Part shown: one piece after another, positions 44,056-51,580 of the stretch
Numbering within the stretch: the first letter of the stretch is position 1
Layout: each line of letters starts with the position of its first letter
Notes under the pieces: model-generated
What the model was told of the DNA's origin: nothing
What the model saw: the letters and a program-made list of their open reading frames with translations, nothing else
The model's database searches: none
Made by a program: the position numbers and the translations under genes
NCBI RefSeq assembly: GCF_030296015.1
Contig: NZ_AP027368.1
Location: 4,078,839 to 4,142,838 of the forward strand
DNA: 64,000 bases
Direction: 5' to 3'
From: Ferrimonas sp. YFM
Lineage (GTDB): Bacteria > Pseudomonadota > Gammaproteobacteria > Enterobacterales > Shewanellaceae

Positions 44056-46629
44056 TTATGGCCAGGCCTGAGCCTGCTCCTCCGGCGGCGGCAGATCCGG
44101 CTCATAGGTCTCCAGATCCTTGGGCCGGCCGATGCCGTAGCCCTGGGCGTAGTTGACCCCAATCATCTTCAGCTGATCCAGGGTGTCCTGATCCTCGACA
44201 AACTCGGCTACCGTCTCGATGCCGATCACCCGGCACACGTCGTGGATCGATTTCACAATGGCGTAGTCCTTGGCATTGGTGGCCAGGTTACGGACGAAAC
44301 AACCGTCGATCTTCACATAGTCCACCGGCAGCTGACGCAGGTAACCGTAGGAGGCGAAGCCTGAGCCGAAGTCATCCAGGGCGAAGGCAAATCCTCGGCG
44401 GCGCAGGGCATGGAGGATCTCCAGGGCCCGGCTTTCGTTGGCAATCGCCGCGGTCTCGGTTACCTCGAAACAGATGCAGTGAGGCGGGATGTTCAGGCTC
44501 TTGGTGAGATCATCAATGTAATCCACCAGGCCGTCACTGGAGAGGGTGGTGCCGGACAGGTTCACCGACAGCACCTGAATCTCCCACAACTCAGGGTGGC
44601 GGGCCAGCCATTCGAACGCCTTGCGCACTACCGCCCGGTCGACGGTGGGCATCAGGTTGAAGCGTTCTGCGGCAGCGATGAACTGCCCCGGCGCCAGGAT
44701 ACTGCCGTTCTCTTCCCGAATCCGCAGCAGAATCTCCATCCGGCGTCGCTCCGTCTTATGGGATATCGCCTCAATGGGCTGGAAGAACAGCACCAGGTTG
44801 TCGTTGATGATCGCCTCGTTGATCTTCATGGCCCAGGCCGGAGCGTTGCGCTGATGGGCCATATCCTGATCCAGGGAGTCGAAGAAGTGGATCTGACTCT
44901 CGCCCTTGGTCTTGGCCGCCTGACAGGCCAGCTCGGCATCTTTGAACACCTCCCTGGGGGTGCTCTCCAGCCCGCGGTGGAAGGCCACACCTATGTGAAT
45001 GCCGACGGTATAGCTGCCGGAGTCCCAATAGAGGGTGATGGCGCGGACCTTGTCCATCAGCACCTTGAGTTGGCGTGCCGCCTCCAGGGCGGTGGTGTTG
45101 GCCAGCACCAGGGCAAACTCATCGCCGCCGATGCGGGCCAGGAAGTCGCCCTTACGGATGCAACGGGCCATTGCCTCGGACACATCCTTGAGCATGCGAT
45201 CCCCGGCCTCGTGACCACAGCTGTCGTTGATCAGCTTGAAGCGGGCCAGGTCCATGTAGCAGATGGCGTGCTGACCGTCGTCGCTCTCCAGGTTCTGCAG
45301 GAACTGATCGAAGCTCTGACGATTGTAGAGCGAGGTGATCACATCGTACTGGGCCTTGCGCTTGAGTTCGCGCTTGAGCAACTCGGAGCGGGTGATGTCC
45401 TTGAGGATCACCACGGCGCCCACACACTGCCCCTCCGCTCTGTCCACCCGGGTGATGCTGAAGTCCACCATCCGCGCCAGCTGCTCCCGGGCCAGTTGCA
45501 CCCGTCCCTCTTCATGAAGCTTGCCGCCATTGAGCAGGGCCACCAGCATGGCATCCAGCTGAGCCCCGGAATTTCCGGGCATGATGGCGGACAGGGGTTT
45601 GTGTAGGACCTGGTCGGTTTTCAGCCCCAACAACAACTCGGCCACGGGGCTGAGCTGGATCACCCGCCCCTCCTGGTTGACCATGATGGCCGCATCGGAC
45701 ACCGCATTGAGGGCACTGTGCTGAAACAGGTGGCTTACGGAGATCTCTTCGGACAGGGAGTTGATCAGCTTGGTCAGTTTGCGGGTGGCACTGCTGCCTT
45801 TGAGCTTCAGAGGCTTGTGCCAAAGCTTATTCTGCTGATGATTCTCCAGAGCCCCCTTGAGCTCCTGAGCTGGCACCAGCAACTGCCGCCGCAACTGGAA
45901 CAGCATCACCCCCAGCATCAGCGCGATGGCGCCGATGAACAGGGCCATCAGCGACCACAGCAGGTGGCTCTTCTGCACCCGCTGCCACTGATGGAAGGTG
46001 GCGGTCACCCAAAGGGGTTCGCCGGAGAAGGTGGCCACAGGGATGCTGATGTTGCGGCCGATGCGTGACTCGGGCAACAGCAGCAGCTCGCCGATGAGTT
46101 CACTGGCGTGACTCAGCGCCTTGAAGCGCTCCGGTGTCAGCTCCTGAATCAGGGCCAGTCCGCGCCAGGCCTTGGTCTGGGCCGGCAGCACCACCACGGT
46201 ATAGTAACGCTCCCCAAGCGCCATCACGCCACTGCGTTCATACTGAAAGGTGCCCACGTTGAACAGACGGCTGTACTTGTCCAGTATTCCCTGTTCGGTG
46301 CCGGTGGGGCGCACCCCGTCCGGCAGCAGCAGACGCAGCTCGCCATGGTGGTTGATCACCAGAGGCACCCGCCCCTGAAGCCGGCTTTGGGCCAACAGGT
46401 GATTTCTGAGGGGAGGCTGGGCAACCAGGACGTCGGACAGGTCCCGGCTCTGGCGACGCAGTTCGGTCTCAAGCTCGTCCACCACACCAGCCAGGGTACG
46501 GCTGTGCAAGTCGGCGGTCATGGAGGAGAGGCCACTTTCCAGTTGCCAATAGAGGGCGCTGCCGATAAAGATCAATATCGGCAAGGCGATAACCGCAAGT
46601 TGTAGTGTAAAGCGCTTGGTTATGCTCAT
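44056..46629 (-). CDS. Membrane-bound PAS-GGDEF-EAL cyclic-di-GMP protein
   Basis: An 857-residue inner-membrane signalling protein: helix at about 9-30 (LQLAVIALPILIFIGSALYW), a periplasmic sensor of some 200 residues, a second helix near 240 (LLWSLMALFIGAIALMLGVM), a PAS domain (HSALNAVSDAAIMVNQEGRV), GGDEF (ARIGGDEFALVLA) with an RKGD I-site, and an EAL domain. EAL itself reads EIL (MEILLRIREE), a change tolerated in active enzymes, and the other catalytic residues (NLSG, FEVTE, DDFGSGFASYG, VKIDG, QGYGI) are present. Both activities are possible. Single gene, 47 bases after the SDR. Confidence 0.92.
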   Translation of the reverse strand: MSITKRFTLQLAVIALPILIFIGSALYWQLESGLSSMTADLHSRTLAGVVDELETELRRQSRDLSDVLVAQPPLRNHLLAQSRLQGRVPLVINHHGELRLLLPDGVRPTGTEQGILDKYSRLFNVGTFQYERSGVMALGERYYTVVVLPAQTKAWRGLALIQELTPERFKALSHASELIGELLLLPESRIGRNISIPVATFSGEPLWVTATFHQWQRVQKSHLLWSLMALFIGAIALMLGVMLFQLRRQLLVPAQELKGALENHQQNKLWHKPLKLKGSSATRKLTKLINSLSEEISVSHLFQHSALNAVSDAAIMVNQEGRVIQLSPVAELLLGLKTDQVLHKPLSAIMPGNSGAQLDAMLVALLNGGKLHEEGRVQLAREQLARMVDFSITRVDRAEGQCVGAVVILKDITRSELLKRELKRKAQYDVITSLYNRQSFDQFLQNLESDDGQHAICYMDLARFKLINDSCGHEAGDRMLKDVSEAMARCIRKGDFLARIGGDEFALVLANTTALEAARQLKVLMDKVRAITLYWDSGSYTVGIHIGVAFHRGLESTPREVFKDAELACQAAKTKGESQIHFFDSLDQDMAHQRNAPAWAMKINEAIINDNLVLFFQPIEAISHKTERRRMEILLRIREENGSILAPGQFIAAAERFNLMPTVDRAVVRKAFEWLARHPELWEIQVLSVNLSGTTLSSDGLVDYIDDLTKSLNIPPHCICFEVTETAAIANESRALEILHALRRRGFAFALDDFGSGFASYGYLRQLPVDYVKIDGCFVRNLATNAKDYAIVKSIHDVCRVIGIETVAEFVEDQDTLDQLKMIGVNYAQGYGIGRPKDLETYEPDLPPPEEQAQAWP

Positions 46630-46722
46630 CGACGCCGGTGAGTCGGACCGCTACCTTTTGGAATGATGAAGGTCAAGTTACCGAAAATTCATGCCCTTTT
46701 AAATGGCAAATGCGAAATCGAT

Positions 46723-47340
46723 ATGGATTCTGATAGACAGGACGCGACAGAGCTCAAAAATGCTTCACAGGCACTGGCCAAACGCATAGGCCGATGCCAG
46801 TTGTGTAAAGATGTTCTGCCCCTGGGGCCTCGTCCCGTGGTGCAGTTTTCCAGCAGCAGCCGACTGCTCATCATAGGCCAGGCACCCGGGCTCAAGGTCC
46901 ACAACAGCGGCATCCCCTGGAACGACCCCAGCGGTGTGCGGCTGCGGGAGTGGATGAACCTGGAACCGGAGCGGTTCTACGACCCAAGCCGGGTCGCCAT
47001 CATGCCCATGGGTTTCTGTTACCCCGGGCGGGGCAGAAGTGGTGACAATCCGCCGGATCCCCGCTGTGCCCCGCTGTGGCATCAGCAGATTCAGGCATTG
47101 ATGCCCAGGATTCGATTGACGATTCTGGTGGGCCAGTATGCCCAGCGGCACTACCTGGAAGGATTCAATTCCCTGACCGAGAGCGTACGCCGCTGGCGCA
47201 CTCACCTGGAACAGGGAATCATTGCCCTGCCCCACCCCTCTCCCAGGAACAACCTGTGGCTCAGGCGCAACCCCTGGTTTGAGGCAGAACTGATAGCGCC
47301 GCTGCAACAGAGTGTGGCAGCGGCGCTCAAAGGCAATTAG
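46723..47340 (+). CDS. Uracil-DNA glycosylase family protein
   Basis: Protein of 205 residues from the ATG at 46723; a longer start at 46663 is possible but adds AT-rich, promoter-like sequence. Motifs: RCQLCKDVLPLGPRPVVQ (a CxxC pair), LLIIGQAPGLKVHNSGIPWN (motif A of the superfamily) and IALPHPSPRNNLWLRRNPWF (motif B). The order fits small UDG-like proteins of unproven specificity, common in gammaproteobacteria. A role in base-excision repair is an inference from the fold. Confidence 0.87.
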   Translation: MDSDRQDATELKNASQALAKRIGRCQLCKDVLPLGPRPVVQFSSSSRLLIIGQAPGLKVHNSGIPWNDPSGVRLREWMNLEPERFYDPSRVAIMPMGFCYPGRGRSGDNPPDPRCAPLWHQQIQALMPRIRLTILVGQYAQRHYLEGFNSLTESVRRWRTHLEQGIIALPHPSPRNNLWLRRNPWFEAELIAPLQQSVAAALKGN

Positions 47341-47352
47341 CCGGATACAGGA

Positions 47353-48267
47353 TTAGCTGCAGTAGGCGGCAGCAATCCTGGCACCCAGACGGGCATTGTT
47401 CAGCACCAGCTGGATGTTGGAGTCCAGGCTGTTACCACCGGTCAGCTCGCACACACGGGCCAGCAGGAAGGGGGTGGAGGCCTTGCCGCCGATGCCCTGC
47501 TCTTCCGCTTCCTTCAGGGCGGTTTCGATGGCGTCGGTGATCACCTGGGGCGCCATGGCGAACTCTTCTGGAATGGGGTTGGCCACCACCACGCCACCTT
47601 TCAGATCCATGGCCCACTTGGCCTTCAGCGCCTCGGCGATCGCTTCCGGGGTATCCAGGCGGTAATCGATGCTGTGCTCACTTTCACGGGTGTAGAACGC
47701 AGGCAGGCTGTCGGTCTGGTAGCCCACAACAGGCACCCCTTGAGTCTCCAGATACTCGCGGGTCAGGCCCAGGTCCAGGATGGACTTGGCGCCGGCGCAG
47801 ATCACCGCCACGTCGGTGTTGGCCAGCTCCTGCAGGTCCGCAGAGATGTCGAAGGTCTCCTGGGCGCCGCGGTGTACACCACCAATGCCGCCGGTGGCAA
47901 ACACCTTGATGCCGGCCATGGCGGCCAGAATCATGGTGGCAGCGACGGTGGTGGCGCCATCTTTCTTGGCGGCCACGATGAAGGGGATGTCGCGACGGCT
48001 CACCTTGGTGACCGCTTGACCGGCCTGACCCAGATGGCGAATCTGCTCCTCATCCAGGCCCACCTTCAGACGACCCTCGATGATGGCGATGGTGGCGGGG
48101 ATGGCCCCCTGCTCACGAATCGCCTGCTCAACCATCAGCGCAGTTTCCACGTTGCGTGGATAGGGCATACCGTGGGAGATGATGGTGGACTCCAGGGCAA
48201 CAACGGGCTGGTTGTTGGCCAGGGCTTGGGCCACTTCAGGCTGGATATCCAGATACTGCTCTAACAT
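47353..48267 (-). CDS. psuG: Pseudouridine-5'-phosphate glycosidase
   Basis: Enzyme of 304 residues that splits pseudouridine 5'-phosphate into uracil and ribose 5-phosphate. It starts MLEQYLDIQPEVAQALANNQ, with VALESTIISHGMPYPRN, KVSRRDIPFIVAAKKDGATT, VFATGGIGGVHRGAQET and YQTDSLPAFYTRESEHSID. Its ATG (48267) overlaps the end of psuK by seven bases, so the two are translated together and form a complete pseudouridine salvage pair. Confidence 0.95.
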   Translation of the reverse strand: MLEQYLDIQPEVAQALANNQPVVALESTIISHGMPYPRNVETALMVEQAIREQGAIPATIAIIEGRLKVGLDEEQIRHLGQAGQAVTKVSRRDIPFIVAAKKDGATTVAATMILAAMAGIKVFATGGIGGVHRGAQETFDISADLQELANTDVAVICAGAKSILDLGLTREYLETQGVPVVGYQTDSLPAFYTRESEHSIDYRLDTPEAIAEALKAKWAMDLKGGVVVANPIPEEFAMAPQVITDAIETALKEAEEQGIGGKASTPFLLARVCELTGGNSLDSNIQLVLNNARLGARIAAAYCS

Positions 48268-49355
48268 GATGGGGTCTCCTCCAGCAGACGCTCGACCGCC
48301 TGCTCTGACATGGTTGAATTGATGGTGTTGTCGGCAATCAGCGCCAAACGCGCCGCGCCCAGGGCAAAGTCGACACTGCGGTCCCATTGCCATTGATTCA
48401 TAAAGCCGTGGGTCAGGCCGGCCATCAGGGCGTCACCGGCCCCGGTGACATTGTTGACCTGAGTGGCGGACGCCGGAATGAAGCGATGCTGCTGCCCGTC
48501 ACTGGCAAAGGCCCCCTCGGCCCCCAGGCTGATCAGCAGGCGCTGGACCCCTCTATCGTGCAGGGCCGCCGCTACATCAGGCAGATCTTCCAGGCGGTTC
48601 AGCTGCCGGTCGGCCAGCAGGGCGGCTTCCATACGGTTTGGCTTCAGGGTGTGGATCTTCTCCAGGAAGGGTGCCAGTTTGCCCGCCTTCACCGTAGAGA
48701 CCGGGTCCACCAGGATTGGCGTGTCCCCATGGCGGTCAAACAGATACTCCAGAGCGTCCTGGCTCAGGTTGGCATCCAGCACCAGGGCACTGGCGCGCTT
48801 GAAGATGCCGTCGCGCTTGGCCAGTTGCTCGGCGCCCAGACGTCCGATCAGCGACATGTCGTTCAGCGCCACCTGCATCTCACCGTCTGGACCGTGGATG
48901 GACAGGTAACTGCTGGTGGTGGCACCAGCGACGGTCAGACAGTGATCCACCCCAACGCCAGCCTCTCGGCAGGCCTGCTTCAGCTGTTCGCCCCAGTTGT
49001 CGTCCCCCAGGGCCCCCACAAACTGAACCCGGCTGCCCAGGCGGCCCAGATTGTCGGCGATGTTGCGACCCACGCCGCCGGCACTGCAGGTGAGGTGGCC
49101 GGGATTGGAATCCCCGCTGACCAGGGGCGCATCGGAACGGCCACAGAGGTCCATGTTGGCGCCACCGATCACCACGGCGTACTGCTCCGGTGCCAGAATG
49201 TAGCCCTTGCCCTGAATCGCCCCCTTGCGGGTGAGATTCATGATGTGACCAGCCACGGCGCTGCGACTGATGCCAAGACGGTCCGCCAGCTCCTGCTGAG
49301 GGATCAGGGGGTCCTGACGCAGTATGGTCAGAATCTGTAATTCCCGCTCGGTCAT
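48261..49355 (-). CDS. psuK: Pseudouridine kinase with N-terminal HTH domain (PfkB family)
   Basis: A 364-residue fusion. Residues 1-60 form a winged helix (MTERELQILTILRQDPLIPQ, ELADRLGISRSAVAGHIMNL, GAIQGKGYIL); the rest is a PfkB sugar kinase (VVIGGANMDLCGRSDAPLVS, SAGGVGRNIADNLGRLGSRV, and the ATP/catalytic motif NVTGAGDALMAGL). It phosphorylates pseudouridine, feeding PsuG. The DNA-binding domain suggests that the kinase itself regulates the operon; a palindrome lies just before the start. The ATG at 49355 is favoured over 49361 by spacing from GGAC. Confidence 0.9.
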   Translation of the reverse strand: MTERELQILTILRQDPLIPQQELADRLGISRSAVAGHIMNLTRKGAIQGKGYILAPEQYAVVIGGANMDLCGRSDAPLVSGDSNPGHLTCSAGGVGRNIADNLGRLGSRVQFVGALGDDNWGEQLKQACREAGVGVDHCLTVAGATTSSYLSIHGPDGEMQVALNDMSLIGRLGAEQLAKRDGIFKRASALVLDANLSQDALEYLFDRHGDTPILVDPVSTVKAGKLAPFLEKIHTLKPNRMEAALLADRQLNRLEDLPDVAAALHDRGVQRLLISLGAEGAFASDGQQHRFIPASATQVNNVTGAGDALMAGLTHGFMNQWQWDRSVDFALGAARLALIADNTINSTMSEQAVERLLEETPSC

Positions 49356-49373
49356 AAACATTTGTCCGGTTAA

Positions 49374-49387
49374 CAAACTTATGTTTG
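49374..49387. promoter_or_regulatory. Palindrome before psuK, candidate autoregulatory operator
   Basis: CAAAC-TTAT-GTTTG, perfect 5-base arms, 19 bases upstream of the psuK start. It could be the site bound by the kinase's own HTH domain. Confidence 0.45.
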
Positions 49388-49455
49388 AGATAATGGATCA
49401 TCGGCGGGAAAAAGGGAAGGGGAAATTTTGCGATCCCCTCTAAAAAAACGGCGAT

Positions 49456-49484
49456 AAAAAACCCGGCACTTGGCCGGGTTTTTT
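49456..49484. terminator. Bidirectional terminator after hemE
   Basis: AAAAACCCGGC (49457-49467) pairs with GCCGGGTTTTT (49473-49483), loop ACTTG. It ends the leftward hemE transcript and shields psuK from it. Confidence 0.9.
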
Positions 49485-49500
49485 TAAGTCGAGCAGAACC

Positions 49501-50565
49501 TTACTTGTGGTAGGGCTCGGACAGCTCGTGTACGGCACGGATAAAGGCGCCGGCGTTCTCTGGATCCACGTGCTGGTGAATGCCGTGGCCCAGGTTGAAC
49601 ACGTGGCCGTTGCCAGGACCGAACTCTTCCAGGATGCGGGACACTTCGCCACGGATCTTGTCCGCTGGCGCGTACAGCCAGGAGGGGTCCATGTTGCCCT
49701 GCAGGGCCACCTTGTCACCCACACGCTGACGGGCCGCCTTCATATCCACGGTCCAGTCACAGCCGACGGCGTCACAGCCGGTGGCGGCGATGTCTTCCAG
49801 CCACTGGCCACCGCCCTTGGTGAACAGCACGACAGGCACCTTGCGGCCGTCGTTTTCACGGATCAGGCCATCAACGATCTTCTGCATGTACTGCAGGGAG
49901 AATTCGCGGTAAGCCGGGCCGGACAGGGCGCCGCCCCAGGTATCGAAGATCTGTACCGCCTGAGCGCCGGCCTTGATCTGGGCGTTCAGGTAGAGGATGA
50001 CGGAGTCGGCCAGCTTGTCCAGCAGCATGTGCAGGGTGGCGGGCTCAGCGAAGGCCATCTTCTTGATCTTGGCGAAATCTTTGGAGCTGCCGCCCTCAAC
50101 CATGTAGGTGGCCAGGGTCCAGGGGCTGCCGGAGAAGCCGATCAGAGGCACTTCGCCCTTCAGCTCGCGGCGGATGGTGCGGACCGCATCCATCACGTAC
50201 TTCAGCTCACCTTCTGGATCAGGCACAGGCAGCTTCTCAATCACCGCCTTGCTGTCACACAAGGTTTCGAAGCGTGGGCCTTCGCCCTGCTCGAAGTAGA
50301 GACCCAGACCCATGGCATCTGGCACGGTCAGGATGTCGGAGAACAGGATGGCGGCATCCAGAGGGTAGCGACGCAGAGGCTGCAGGGTCACTTCGCAAGC
50401 CAGCTCGGCGTTGCGGCACAGGGACATGAAATCGCCGGCCTCGGCGCGAGTGGCGCGGTACTCAGGCAGGTAGCGTCCAGCCTGACGCATCATCCATACC
50501 GGGGTTTTATCTACGGGCTGGCGCAGCAGCGCACGCAAGTAACGATCGTTTTTCAACTCGGACAT
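49501..50565 (-). CDS. hemE: Uroporphyrinogen decarboxylase
   Basis: Heme-pathway enzyme of 354 residues that turns uroporphyrinogen III into coproporphyrinogen III. It starts [20 protein letters not shown] with the signature [17 protein letters not shown], and has [32 protein letters not shown] and [15 protein letters not shown]. The ATG at 50565 matches family N-termini; an ATG nine bases upstream overlaps the ribosome site. Demand for heme should be high given the many c-type hemes. Divergent from the candidate sRNA and rsd. Confidence 0.97.
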   Translation of the reverse strand: MSELKNDRYLRALLRQPVDKTPVWMMRQAGRYLPEYRATRAEAGDFMSLCRNAELACEVTLQPLRRYPLDAAILFSDILTVPDAMGLGLYFEQGEGPRFETLCDSKAVIEKLPVPDPEGELKYVMDAVRTIRRELKGEVPLIGFSGSPWTLATYMVEGGSSKDFAKIKKMAFAEPATLHMLLDKLADSVILYLNAQIKAGAQAVQIFDTWGGALSGPAYREFSLQYMQKIVDGLIRENDGRKVPVVLFTKGGGQWLEDIAATGCDAVGCDWTVDMKAARQRVGDKVALQGNMDPSWLYAPADKIRGEVSRILEEFGPGNGHVFNLGHGIHQHVDPENAGAFIRAVHELSEPYHK

Positions 50566-50724
50566 TTCGCTCATCCCTAACACGCAAGCGGTTCAAAAAG
50601 TGGCGCTATTGTAGCACCTGGACACAGCTTTATGACCACGGAGACGTGAGGAGATTCGCAAAATTAGTGGTCAAAAGTTTGAACTGTGACTCAAATTCAG
50701 TGGGAACTTATTCGTAACAAGGTA

Positions 50725-50753
50725 TTGCACCTCACCCTCGCCTTTGGTATAAA
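50725..50753 (+). promoter_or_regulatory. Sigma-70 promoter of the candidate sRNA
   Basis: -35 TTGCAC (50725-50730), 17-bp spacer, -10 TATAAA (50748-50753): a near-consensus promoter with ideal spacing. Transcription should begin at about 50760. Confidence 0.75.
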
Positions 50754-50759
50754 AATAGC

Positions 50760-50846
50760 GCGCTAGCAAATAACGCAGAAGCTCGCGGCAAGCGAGCCCT
50801 GAAAGACCATATCTTCGGCCCCACAGCATTGCTGTGGGGTTTTTTA
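50760..50846 (+). ncRNA. Candidate small RNA between hemE and rsd
   Basis: A unit of about 87 bases bounded by a near-consensus promoter and a strong Rho-independent terminator, with no ATG inside. Predicted hairpins: GCTCGC/GCGAGC around loop GGCAA (50781-50797), then a weak GAAAGA/TCTTC stem, then the terminator CCCCACAGC (50819-50827), loop ATT, GCTGTGGGG (50831-50839) and six T. It may be a free trans-acting sRNA or, less likely, an attenuated leader for rsd, whose own promoter lies 75 bases downstream. Confidence 0.65.
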
Positions 50847-50920
50847 TTGTACTGTCCCCCCAATACACCACAATCTGCCCCCGCCGCCCCGGGCTCTGCC
50901 GGACTAGGTCAAAAAAAACA

Positions 50921-50949
50921 TTGATCAACTGCCCTTCCATTACTTAAAT
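50921..50949 (+). promoter_or_regulatory. Promoter of rsd
   Basis: -35 TTGATC (50921-50926), 17-bp spacer, -10 TTAAAT (50944-50949), 37 bases before the rsd ATG. Confidence 0.6.
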
Positions 50950-50986
50950 TTGAATCAATAGGATCGCAGAACAAGAGGGACAGGCT

Positions 50987-51478
50987 ATGTTAACCAGACT
51001 CCAGAATGCGGTAGAACAGTGGGGGGGAAAGAACACACTCATTGACCAGTGGCTGAACAATCGGCGTCAGTTGCTGATTCACTACTGCCAGCTGGCTAAC
51101 CTGCCCCCCTACGACAGCGCCCCTCACCTGCCCGACCCGGATGGGGTCCATCACTTCTGCAACCTGCTGGTCGACTACGTCTCCGAAGGCCACTTCGAGG
51201 TCTACGATCAGGTGGTCTCCGAGTGCGAGAAACACGGCGAGGAGTGCCGTCAGCTGGCCAGCCGCATCGTTCCCCAAATTGCCAAGAGCACCGACGTCGC
51301 CCTGGACTTCAATGACAAGTTCGGCGTGCCCTTCGACGAAGACGATGAACGGATGATGGAGCTGGATGAGTCCCTCTCTCGCCTGGGCCAGGCGATGGAG
51401 GAGCGCTTCGCCTTCGAAGACAAGTTGCTGGACACCCTGCATCGCCACTACAGCGAAGAGCTGCAGCCCCAGCCCTGA
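50987..51478 (+). CDS. rsd: Regulator of sigma D (anti-sigma-70 factor)
   Basis: Helical cytoplasmic protein of 163 residues (Rsd/AlgQ) that binds region 4 of sigma-70 and frees core polymerase for other sigma factors in stationary phase. It starts MLTRLQNAVEQWGGKNTLID; WLNNRRQLLIHYCQLA, VHHFCNLLVDYVSEGHFEVY and EERFAFEDKLLDTLHRHY are family segments. GAGGG ribosome site. In E. coli rsd likewise lies near hemE. A candidate sRNA directly upstream makes the locus interesting. Confidence 0.94.
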   Translation: MLTRLQNAVEQWGGKNTLIDQWLNNRRQLLIHYCQLANLPPYDSAPHLPDPDGVHHFCNLLVDYVSEGHFEVYDQVVSECEKHGEECRQLASRIVPQIAKSTDVALDFNDKFGVPFDEDDERMMELDESLSRLGQAMEERFAFEDKLLDTLHRHYSEELQPQP

Positions 51479-51532
51479 CGCAGGGGAATCACCAGCTGAT
51501 TGAGTTGGGTCTTAGCCTGTCGACCCAAATAA

Positions 51533-51561
51533 AAAAAGCCCCGCATCTCACGGGGCTTTTT
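51533..51561. terminator. Bidirectional terminator, rsd / acnB
   Basis: GCCCCG (51538-51543) pairs with CGGGGC (51551-51556), extended by A and T runs on both sides. A further hairpin TTGGGTC/GACCCAA lies at 51505-51528. Confidence 0.87.
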
Positions 51562-51580
51562 GTCGTCCAGAGTGTCGGGG

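Larger units (their letters stand above)
50566..50986. other. hemE-rsd divergent intergenic region
   Basis: About 420 bases without a protein gene I trust. It holds a hemE promoter candidate (minus-strand -10 TACAAT at 50608-50613), a complete small-RNA unit (50725-50846) and the rsd promoter (50921-50949). Confidence 0.6.

Noticed and set aside
46663..46722. Longer start for the UDG-like gene
   Set aside because: The added residues are AT-rich promoter-like sequence and would exceed the usual family N-terminus.
50671..50940. 89-codon frame on the - strand between hemE and rsd
   Set aside because: Crosses the sRNA promoter and terminator, has no ribosome site and no protein-like pattern.
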